Shown: piece by piece, positions 1 through 5,292 of the stretch
Layout: every line of letters starts with the position of its first letter
How positions within the stretch are numbered: the stretch's first letter is position 1
Assembly (NCBI GenBank): GCA_017651385.1
Contig: JAGCCY010000338.1
Span: 1 to 7,400 of the forward strand
Length of the DNA: 7,400 bases
Reading direction: 5' to 3'
Origin: Lachnospiraceae bacterium
GTDB lineage: Bacteria; Bacillota; Clostridia; Lachnospirales; Lachnospiraceae
Position numbers and translations under genes: made by a program
Notes under the pieces: generated by a model
The model's input: the letters and a program-made list of their open reading frames with translations, nothing else
Told to the model about the DNA's origin: nothing
Databases searched by the model: none

Positions 1-1
1 A

Positions 2-502
2 GTGACCGGAAGCTTTGAGGACGGCACGGCGATAACCGCTTCGATCAAGGTCGAAAATGTAAATTGGGTGCAAAATCCAAGTTTTGAAGACGAAGACAGA
101 TCCATGTGGAAATTCATTTATTCCGGAGATTCGGTCCTCGACTATCAGAAAAAGGAAACGGATTCCTACACCGGAGAATGGGCCATGCATTACTGGCGAA
201 ATTCCGAGGCTCAATTCAGTGCCGAACAGACGATAACCGGCCTTCAGGACGGCGATTATTACTTAAGCGCTTATATCCAGGGCGGAGACAGCGGCGATGA
301 TGCTTTGATGTACCTCTATGCGGTATCGGGCGACATGGTGTACAAATGTGACTATGAAGTAAACGGATGGTGTGAATGGGTCCATCCCGAGATCAATGAT
401 ATAAAAGTCAGCAATGGGGAACTGACTGTCGGAATATTCTTTAGCGGCGGCAAGGGCGCCTGGGGGACAATGGACGATTTTTACCTTTGTCTTGAAGATT
501 AG
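2..502 (+). CDS. 3' end of a probably secreted carbohydrate-active protein: Ig-like domain tail plus CBM61-like module
   Basis: The reading frame is open from the window edge, so only the last 166 codons are visible and the apparent GTG at the edge is not a credible start. Residues 1-20 (VTGSFEDGTAITASIKVENV) look like the last strands of a bacterial Ig-like domain of the Big_4 type. Residues 24-166 look like a beta-sandwich carbohydrate-binding module, with an NPSFE opening, a SMWK motif near residue 34, many aromatic residues (W60, Y64, W65, W123, W126, W154) and an acidic DDFYLCLED end. From memory this matches the CBM61-like galactan-binding module at the C-terminus of secreted GH53 galactanases of gut Firmicutes. 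The GH53 gene downstream supports a galactan role. The catalytic domain lies outside the window, so the enzyme family is inferred; another galactan-active hydrolase is possible. No sortase motif or membrane anchor follows. The stop is TAG at 500-502. Confidence 0.75.
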   Translation: MTGSFEDGTAITASIKVENVNWVQNPSFEDEDRSMWKFIYSGDSVLDYQKKETDSYTGEWAMHYWRNSEAQFSAEQTITGLQDGDYYLSAYIQGGDSGDDALMYLYAVSGDMVYKCDYEVNGWCEWVHPEINDIKVSNGELTVGIFFSGGKGAWGTMDDFYLCLED

Positions 503-564
503 AAGGTAAAAGAACACGGAATGCATACTGATTTTTGACAAAATACTTAAGTCAGGGGTATGAC
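503..564 (+). promoter_or_regulatory. short intergenic gap with the ribosome site of the LacI-type gene
   Basis: This 62-bp gap separates the CBM protein from the LacI-type regulator. AGGGG at 554-558 sits 6 bases before ATG 565 and fixes that start. TTGACA at 535-540 matches a -35 box, but the only candidate -10 (TATGAC, 559-564) abuts the start codon, so a promoter here is unconvincing. I see no hairpin with a T-run, so read-through from the upstream gene is possible. Confidence 0.5.
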
Positions 565-1587
565 ATGGAAAACAGGAAAATCACGATCGATGATGTGGCA
601 ACGGCGCTTAATGTGTCAAAGACCACGGTTTCAAGGGCAATTTCCGGTAAAGGGAGAGTCGGGGCCGAGACCAAAGCAAGGATTCTTGAATACATCTCGG
701 AGCATAATTATGTTCCGAATGCAATTGCAAAGGGACTTGCCCAACAGCGTACTTACAATATAGGGATCACAGTTCCGGATGATTTTGCGCTTATGGATCT
801 TCCGTTCTTTCAAAAGTGCCTGATGGGTGTCTGCGATTCCGCGAGCGCAGCCGACTATGATGTGCTTGTGTCGATGACGGGGACAGACAATATAGAACAG
901 CTTGAACGCCTTATCTATAACAGAAAGGTCGACGGGATAGTGCTTACAAGAACTTTCACAAAGGATCTTCCCGCAGAGCTTCTGCTTGAAAAGAAGGTTC
1001 CGTTTGTGGCGATCGGTTCAAGCCGTCAGCCCGGCATCATACAGATAGATAACGATCATGAAAAAGCGTGCTTTGACCTTACCACAAGGCTTATCACTCA
1101 GGGAATAAAGCGGTTCGCTCTTTTATGCGACAATCCGGCTTACATGGTCACAAAGAGCCGTATGCAGGGATTTACTTCCGCAATGGAAGAGGCGAAGCTT
1201 CCCGAAGATTACGGGCTTATCTTTGATAACTGCAACGAAGACAGCGTTGATTATATAGTCGACCGAACCCTTAAAACGGATGTCGAGTGCATATTGTGCA
1301 TGGATGATTCGATCTGCGTAAAGGTTTTGGACAAATTAAAGCGGAACAATCTTGAAGTCCCCGACGATATAAAGGTTGCTTCATTTTACAATTCAAGCGT
1401 GCTTGAAAGAAACATTCCGTCGATCACGTCGCTTTCTTTTGACGCAAAAGAACTCGGAAAGACGGCAGCGAACACGCTTCTTAAGATGATATCGGGAGAA
1501 AATGTGCCCGAAAGAACGCTTCTGGGATACGAAGTCATGATGAGAGAATCCACAAGAACGATACTCGGAAAGGATGTAAGAAGATGA
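565..1587 (+). CDS. LacI/GalR-family transcriptional regulator of the galactan locus
   Basis: This 340-residue protein has the full LacI-family layout and usual length. An N-terminal helix-turn-helix (residues 6-25, ITIDDVATALNVSKTTVSRA) is followed by a hinge helix at about 51-60 (PNAIAKGLAQ), where L58 would be the minor-groove leucine. A periplasmic-binding-protein-like effector domain spans about 65-335, with recognisable pieces such as KVDGIVLTRT (121-130), a GIKRFALL strand (180-187) and the final SITSLSFDAKELGKTAANTLL stretch. ATG 565 is chosen over an in-frame TTG at 535 because family members begin with a short lead into the HTH and AGGGG lies at the right distance. The stop overlaps the next start (ATGA), indicating translational coupling. 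It presumably senses a galactose-containing sugar and controls the locus, but the ligand and operator are inferred; I found no clear LacI-type operator in the window. Confidence 0.93.
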   Translation: MENRKITIDDVATALNVSKTTVSRAISGKGRVGAETKARILEYISEHNYVPNAIAKGLAQQRTYNIGITVPDDFALMDLPFFQKCLMGVCDSASAADYDVLVSMTGTDNIEQLERLIYNRKVDGIVLTRTFTKDLPAELLLEKKVPFVAIGSSRQPGIIQIDNDHEKACFDLTTRLITQGIKRFALLCDNPAYMVTKSRMQGFTSAMEEAKLPEDYGLIFDNCNEDSVDYIVDRTLKTDVECILCMDDSICVKVLDKLKRNNLEVPDDIKVASFYNSSVLERNIPSITSLSFDAKELGKTAANTLLKMISGENVPERTLLGYEVMMRESTRTILGKDVRR

Positions 1588-3437
1588 AAAACAGATTTAT
1601 AGTAAACATTATCCACCGTCCCGAGATGGTACCGGAATATGCCGAGAAGGTAACGGGGCACGGAAAGGCTGAGGATATCGGCAGAAAGGCTCTGCTTACG
1701 GAGTCTTTGGATATATTTAAGACTCAGCAGCAGCTTGCTCATGAGAACGGATTAAAGACCACCATCCAGATGACATACGCAAGTCTTTTCAATGCGGAAG
1801 CGGTTTCGCTGGCAAAAGAACACCATGAGAAATACGGCGACGAGATCGCGCTTACGCTTTTGGGCCTTCCCTGCAATGAATTCCGTGAAAAGTATAAGAC
1901 CAAGGACTTCTGTATATGGATGTTTTCAATGGAAGACAAGATGTCCATCGTGGACGATGTTTTTGAAAAGTTCCATGACTGCTTCGGTTTCTATCCCGAG
2001 TCTACGGGCTCATATTATATGGATGCCGAACTTATCAATTATATAAAAGAAAAATACCCTTCCGTTAAGTGTGCCGTGGCAACCTGCTGGGAAGAGGGTC
2101 CCAAGGCTTATCATACATGCAACAATTCATGGTATACGCTTATGGACGGCGGTCCCTGGGCTCCGTGGATCCCTTCAAAGGTCAATACCCATGCACCCGC
2201 AGCCAATGAAAAAGAAGACAGCGGGATAGTGGCAATTCCCCATCTTTCGAGAGATCTTCTTGCATGCTATGACGGAAACGGTTCGAATTTCGGAACTCAC
2301 CCCCAGAATGTATTGCGTGGAATGATATACGACAGCAAGACCTGGGAGTTTCCTTACTTTTTCAATCTTGTGGACCAGTACAGGGTACTCGGTGATTACA
2401 ACAACGGAATAGCTTACAACATGGTATTTGTGGGTCCCGGCTGGATGAATAAGATGGGCCGCTGGGAAGCGCCCTATGAGCTTTTGAAAAAGTCATATTC
2501 GGACGGAATGGCTTATTACGGCGAACTTAAGAAAAAAGGCGAACTTGAAGACATGGGAATGGCGGAATTCGCAGATTTCTGGCGTGCACACAAGCGATAC
2601 ACCGAACCCGAATGCGCACTCTGGAAAGATATCCTCTACGGTTCTGACAAGCAGATATTCTGGTATTGCGATCCGTATATGCGCGCATGCGTCAATATGG
2701 ACCAGGGCGGTGCGATCACGGATCTTCGCCCTTATGCCGCAAAGCTTGAGTGGCCCGTGGGAATAGGCACCGATCATGTACAGGATGCTTCATATCCTTT
2801 CCTTATCCAGGAAAAGTACCGTGCGGGCTTCTTTACCCATTATGCCGGTGAAGGGACCATTAGAAGTGCCAAGATCTGTCATAACGGCGAGGAAGTGGAT
2901 CTGGCTTTGTGCCGAACCAAGGCACGTTTTGAGAAAGAAGCAAAAGCCGATGGCGGAAAGATCAGAAAACTTGTGCTGGATCCTGTTGATATCGAATTCG
3001 AAGATCTTACCGTAACGCTTCAGACCGTGGTTTCTTTTGACGAAGGCTCGTCTTCGATCAAATTCGAAAGAAAGATACTTAAGATGTCGGATCCAGATGC
3101 AGAGGTTACGATCAACGAGTATATGGTCGCATGCTACGGCACGACCGAATACCCCGAAGATATGAAGTGCGTAAAGCTTTTTGTAACGGGCAAAGAAACA
3201 AGATCGATCGATTACGGATACAGATGCCGCGAAGAATATCTTGATGATGCAGGCGAAGTATATGCGACGGTAGGTGCCATCAAGACAAGAGTGGGACTTA
3301 AGGCCGAAGGAAGCAAAAAGGTCGGCTATATCAAGGAAGGTTACGCTTTTTCACCCATGTTTACACTCGGATATACGGGAACACTTAAAGATAAGGAGGT
3401 ATTTACGACATGGCTCAGTCTGGCAAGGGAAGATTAA
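1584..3437 (+). CDS. uncharacterised 617-residue protein, probable carbohydrate-active (NodB/GH57-like barrel suspected)
   Basis: I do not recognise this protein with certainty. It starts at an ATG overlapping the LacI stop by 4 bp, with AAGGA at 1570-1574 nine bases upstream. There is no signal peptide or membrane segment, so it is probably cytosolic. The N-terminal half (about 1-300) alternates strands and helices like an alpha/beta barrel: IVNIIHRPEM (6-15), NGLKTTIQMTY (55-65), EIALTLLGLP (87-96), then GFYPESTGSYYMDAEL (135-150) and VKCAVATCWE (161-170). That order recalls polysaccharide-deacetylase (NodB) or GH57-like folds, but the metal-binding HxxxH motif is not evident. It is very rich in Trp and Tyr around 183-196 and 253-312. 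The C-terminal part (about 375-617) looks beta-rich. It may belong to the DUF3863/DUF3864 group, a recollection only. Its place between a LacI regulator and a galactanase suggests work on a galactan fragment. The last 28 bp overlap the next gene. Confidence 0.85.
   Translation: MKNRFIVNIIHRPEMVPEYAEKVTGHGKAEDIGRKALLTESLDIFKTQQQLAHENGLKTTIQMTYASLFNAEAVSLAKEHHEKYGDEIALTLLGLPCNEFREKYKTKDFCIWMFSMEDKMSIVDDVFEKFHDCFGFYPESTGSYYMDAELINYIKEKYPSVKCAVATCWEEGPKAYHTCNNSWYTLMDGGPWAPWIPSKVNTHAPAANEKEDSGIVAIPHLSRDLLACYDGNGSNFGTHPQNVLRGMIYDSKTWEFPYFFNLVDQYRVLGDYNNGIAYNMVFVGPGWMNKMGRWEAPYELLKKSYSDGMAYYGELKKKGELEDMGMAEFADFWRAHKRYTEPECALWKDILYGSDKQIFWYCDPYMRACVNMDQGGAITDLRPYAAKLEWPVGIGTDHVQDASYPFLIQEKYRAGFFTHYAGEGTIRSAKICHNGEEVDLALCRTKARFEKEAKADGGKIRKLVLDPVDIEFEDLTVTLQTVVSFDEGSSSIKFERKILKMSDPDAEVTINEYMVACYGTTEYPEDMKCVKLFVTGKETRSIDYGYRCREEYLDDAGEVYATVGAIKTRVGLKAEGSKKVGYIKEGYAFSPMFTLGYTGTLKDKEVFTTWLSLARED
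3393..3400 (+). promoter_or_regulatory. strong Shine-Dalgarno inside the 617-residue gene
   Basis: AAGGAGGT lies within the C-terminal codons of the upstream gene, nine bases before ATG 3410. It is nearly a perfect anti-16S match and is the main reason to accept the overlapping zinc-ribbon gene as real and well translated. Confidence 0.85.
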
Positions 3438-3631
3438 ATTATCGCTGCCCCTCATGTTTTATGAGAGACCTCGACATAGATATGTTTTACGATAAAGAAA
3501 AAGAAGAATATTACTGCATACGTTGCCAGTACAGGGGCAGCGAAGAGGATGTTCTTAAGAAGAACGAGATGGCAAGATTTCGTTACGGTTTTATAGGTAA
3601 GCGTTTTACCATGGAGGAATTAAGGAGTTGA
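3410..3631 (+). CDS. small zinc-ribbon protein (73 residues), function unknown
   Basis: The protein carries two CxxC knuckles, CPSC at residues 13-16 and CIRC at 36-39, separated by 19 residues that include a short acidic-basic hairpin (FYDKEKEEYY). This is a classic four-cysteine zinc ribbon. The rest is charged and ends in a basic-aromatic stretch (MARFRYGFIGKRF, 54-66). There is no signal peptide or membrane segment. The gene overlaps the 617-residue gene by 28 bp in another frame and the GH53 gene by 4 bp (TTGA). The strong ribosome site and the conserved-looking cysteines argue that it is real and not a shadow frame. Zinc ribbons of this sort can bind nucleic acid or protein. Nothing in the sequence says which applies, and such a gene is not a usual part of galactan operons, so no function is assigned. 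Confidence 0.85.
   Translation: MAQSGKGRLNYRCPSCFMRDLDIDMFYDKEKEEYYCIRCQYRGSEEDVLKKNEMARFRYGFIGKRFTMEELRS
3613..3627 (+). promoter_or_regulatory. ribosome binding region deciding the TTG start of the GH53 gene
   Basis: GGAGGA at 3613-3618 lies nine bases before TTG 3628. A second element, AAGGAG (3622-3627), directly abuts the TTG and is too close to serve it; it is 21 bases from the next in-frame ATG (3649), too far to serve that. The spacing therefore favours TTG with the upstream element, coupled to termination of the zinc-ribbon gene. Confidence 0.6.
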
Positions 3632-4755
3632 CGGACTTTATAAAAGGCATGGATGTTTCTTCCCTGATAGAGGAAGAAGCCTGCGGCGCAAAATATTACG
3701 ACTTAAATGATGCCGAAGATCTGTTTCTTATATTAAAAAGGCACGGCGTTAATTCCGTAAGACTACGCCTTTGGAACGATCCGTACAGTGAGGACGGCAA
3801 GCCTTACGGAGCCGGCACAAACGATTTTGAAAAAACGGTCATTCTCGCAAGAAGGGCAAAAGAAGCGGGCATAAACTATCTTTTAGACTTTCATTACAGC
3901 GACTTCTGGGCGGATCCCGGTAAACAGATCGTACCTAAGGCCTGGAAGGGCAGCAGCGCAAAAGAACTTGTAAGTCATGTCTATGATTATACCCGTGAGA
4001 TCCTTACAAAGCTTTGTGCATTGGATCTAAGACCGTTTATGGTGCAGGTGGGAAACGAGATCACAAACGGATGTCTTTGGCCTTTGGGAAACAGGCATTT
4101 TGAAAGACCTTCGGATGCGGACGAAGCATATTTTAATCCGATACTTAAGGATATTTTAAATGCAGGCATAAAGGCTGTAAGAGAAGTGTGTCCTGACACG
4201 AAGGTCATGCTCCATCTTGATAACGGCGGAAATAACGATCTTTACAGAAAGTGGTTTGACGGATATTTTAAGGCAGGCGGTGCGGATTTTGACGTAATAG
4301 GCCTTTCTTATTATCCTTTCTGGCACGGCAGTCTTAAAAATCTTGAATACAATATGTTCGATATGGCCGAAAGGTTTCATAAACCGATGTATCTTGCAGA
4401 GCTGTCCATGGGATACACCATGGAGGATTATGCCGAATATGAGGGGCTTGATCCCGACGAAAGAAAAGGATATGCCACCAAAGAAGAACTTATAAAAGAC
4501 CTTGATTACCCGATGACAGTCGACGGGCAGAAGGCTTTTATGGAACATATAAACAATCTTCTTAAATCTCTTCCCGACGGTCTTGGAAAGGGCTATTACT
4601 ACTGGGAGCCTGCATGGATACCCGTAAAGGGCTGCGGATGGGCTACGAAGGAAGCCCTTACATATACTGGTGAAAAGGGACCCGGCGGAAATGAATGGGC
4701 CAACCAGGCTTTGTTTGATTACGACGGACATATTCTTCCGGCACTTTTCGTGTGA
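3628..4755 (+). CDS. GH53 arabinogalactan endo-beta-1,4-galactanase, intracellular
   Basis: This enzyme (EC 3.2.1.89 by family) cleaves internal beta-1,4-galactosidic bonds of galactan with retention of configuration. The 375 residues form one GH53 (beta/alpha)8 barrel, the usual size for a single-domain member. Family signatures are visible in order: FIKGMDVSSLIEEE (4-17), GVNSVRLRLWNDP (40-52), LLDFHYSDFWADPGKQ (85-100), VGNEITNGCLWP (141-152) with E144 as the acid/base, DVIGLSYYPFWHG (222-234), YLAELSMGYT (255-264) with E258 as the nucleophile, and YYYWEPAWIP (323-332). TTG 3628 is preferred because starting at the ATG at 3649 would remove FIKG, part of the first barrel strand. No signal peptide precedes the barrel, so the enzyme should be cytosolic and trim imported galacto-oligosaccharides, complementing the secreted CBM protein at the start of the window. 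It ends the overlapping gene chain; stop TGA at 4753-4755. Confidence 0.95.
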   Translation: MTDFIKGMDVSSLIEEEACGAKYYDLNDAEDLFLILKRHGVNSVRLRLWNDPYSEDGKPYGAGTNDFEKTVILARRAKEAGINYLLDFHYSDFWADPGKQIVPKAWKGSSAKELVSHVYDYTREILTKLCALDLRPFMVQVGNEITNGCLWPLGNRHFERPSDADEAYFNPILKDILNAGIKAVREVCPDTKVMLHLDNGGNNDLYRKWFDGYFKAGGADFDVIGLSYYPFWHGSLKNLEYNMFDMAERFHKPMYLAELSMGYTMEDYAEYEGLDPDERKGYATKEELIKDLDYPMTVDGQKAFMEHINNLLKSLPDGLGKGYYYWEPAWIPVKGCGWATKEALTYTGEKGPGGNEWANQALFDYDGHILPALFV

Positions 4756-4790
4756 TACTAAAAAAATGTAAAGAAATATGCATTTTTGTG

Positions 4791-4819
4791 TTGCATTTGA
4801 TTTAAAGATGATATAATAT
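4791..4819 (+). promoter_or_regulatory. probable promoter of the feo genes
   Basis: TTGCAT (4791-4796) and TAATAT (4814-4819) are 17 bases apart. A canonical TATAAT also lies at 4812-4817, but only 15 bases from the same -35. The surrounding DNA is AT-rich. Transcription would start near 4825-4828, just before the first palindrome, giving a leader of about 160 nt before feoA. No better promoter was seen between the repeats and feoA. Confidence 0.6.
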
Positions 4820-4829
4820 GATTTCGATT

Positions 4830-4857
4830 AATTTAGTTAGGCATGCCTAACTAAATT
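4830..4857 (+). promoter_or_regulatory. palindrome 1 of the feo leader: perfect 28-bp inverted repeat, likely metal-repressor operator
   Basis: The 16-bp core GTTAGGCATGCCTAAC (4836-4851) is fully symmetric, and the symmetry extends with no mismatch to 28 bp. It sits at or just after the inferred transcription start, where a bound repressor would block RNA polymerase. The TTAGG/CCTAA arms recall operators of iron- or manganese-dependent DtxR/MntR-family repressors. The regulator is inferred; none is encoded in the window. Confidence 0.7.
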
Positions 4858-4860
4858 TTT
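4832..4860 (+). terminator. terminator-like hairpin with T-run, overlapping palindrome 1
   Basis: TTTAGTTAGG (4832-4841) pairs with CCTAACTAAA (4846-4855) around a CATG loop and is followed by five T (4856-4860). As RNA this is a ten-base-pair stem with a U-tract. It lies 76 bases after the GH53 stop and could end the galactan operon, but it is also downstream of the feo promoter. The AT-rich lower stem and short U-tract make it a modest terminator, so it may serve only as DNA operator. Confidence 0.4.
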
Positions 4861-4869
4861 AGCCACGAA

Positions 4870-4885
4870 GTTAGGTAAGACTAAC
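4870..4885 (+). promoter_or_regulatory. palindrome 2 of the feo leader
   Basis: GTTAGGTAAGACTAAC is a less symmetric copy, starting 34 bp after copy 1. Its flanks extend the symmetry to AAGTTAG/CTAACTT (4868-4887), an AAGTTA-N8-TAACTT layout that resembles published operators of streptococcal MtsR/SloR-type DtxR-family repressors (recalled, not searched). Six T follow at 4889-4894. Confidence 0.6.
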
Positions 4886-4903
4886 TTGTTTTTTAACCCA
4901 TCG

Positions 4904-4919
4904 GTTAGGCATACCTAAC
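4904..4919 (+). promoter_or_regulatory. palindrome 3 of the feo leader
   Basis: GTTAGGCATACCTAAC differs from copy 1 at one base (A for G at position 10) and starts 34 bp after copy 2. Five T follow at 4922-4926. Confidence 0.6.
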
Positions 4920-4936
4920 TGTTTTTCGGACAATTG

Positions 4937-4952
4937 GTTAGATGTGCCTAAC
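4937..4952 (+). promoter_or_regulatory. palindrome 4 of the feo leader, most diverged
   Basis: GTTAGATGTGCCTAAC starts 33 bp after copy 3. It keeps the GTTAG and CCTAAC arms but has an imperfect centre, and unlike the other three it has no T-run after it. It ends 33 bp before the feoA start. Confidence 0.55.
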
Positions 4953-4985
4953 TCAAACCGCAAGTACAGATAAGGAATAATCAAT

Positions 4986-5216
4986 ATGGAGATGATGACA
5001 GCTATGACATTACTTAACGCATCGGAAGGAGAAACTTACAGCATAAAGGATGTTAATACCGGGGATGATGACATGAAGGAATTTCTCTTCAGACTCGGCT
5101 GTTACAGCGGTGAACCGATAACGGTGATCACAAAGAAGCGCAGGCATTCGATCGTTGCGATAAAAGACGGCAGATACAGCCTCGATAACAATATCTGTGA
5201 GGCTATCATTATTTAA
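4986..5216 (+). CDS. feoA: FeoA, small cytosolic partner of the ferrous iron transporter
   Basis: This 76-residue protein has the length and pattern of FeoA, an SH3-like beta-barrel thought to bind or regulate FeoB. Visible family features are an N-terminal MTLLNASEGETYSIKDVNTG stretch (7-26), a helix with a Leu-Gly pair (FLFRLGCYSGEPITVI, 33-48), and a final strand with RYSLDNNICEAIII (63-76), matching the usual R-x-AL-xxxxAxxI end. ATG 4986 is chosen over nearby in-frame Met codons because AAGGA (4972-4976) is nine bases upstream. It is followed 76 bp later by feoB with no terminator between, so the two are probably one transcript. The preceding palindrome array suggests repression by iron or another metal. 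DtxR-family regulators can also carry FeoA-like domains, but this protein has no HTH and its context fits a stand-alone FeoA. Confidence 0.92.
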   Translation: MEMMTAMTLLNASEGETYSIKDVNTGDDDMKEFLFRLGCYSGEPITVITKKRRHSIVAIKDGRYSLDNNICEAIII

Positions 5217-5292
5217 TAAGGGTATAACTGTTTAACCGACAGCTACCATATATATCTTCATTTACAGTACAGAAGAGAGGAAAGAAAAAGTT
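5217..5292 (+). promoter_or_regulatory. feoA-feoB intergenic gap with feoB ribosome site
   Basis: The 76-bp gap holds a purine-rich AGAGAGGAAAG (5274-5284) about eight bases before ATG 5293, a reasonable Shine-Dalgarno. I see no terminator and no copy of the leader palindrome here. Confidence 0.5.

Noticed and set aside
535..564. TTGACA promoter and alternative TTG start for the LacI-type gene
   Set aside because: The matching -10 (TATGAC) would put the transcription start inside the gene, and the ten extra residues precede the normal LacI N-terminus with no ribosome site at the right distance. ATG 565 with AGGGG fits better.
4156..4731. 191-residue minus-strand reading frame
   Set aside because: It is antisense to conserved GH53 coding sequence and shows no recognisable domain.
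4762..4787. Hairpin AAAAATG/CATTTTT after the GH53 stop as a terminator
   Set aside because: The stem has a single G-C pair and a 12-base loop, so it is too weak; the palindrome at 4832-4860 is a better candidate.
4836..4952. CRISPR array, because of four repeats with 17-18 bp spacers
   Set aside because: Repeats are only 16 bp, diverged and palindromic, spacers are short and T-rich, no cas genes are present, and the array lies directly before feoA.
4830..4952. Fur boxes upstream of feoA
   Set aside because: The repeats lack the GATAATGATAATCATTATC-type pattern; the TTAGG/CCTAA arms fit DtxR/MntR-type sites better. Fur control is not excluded by this.
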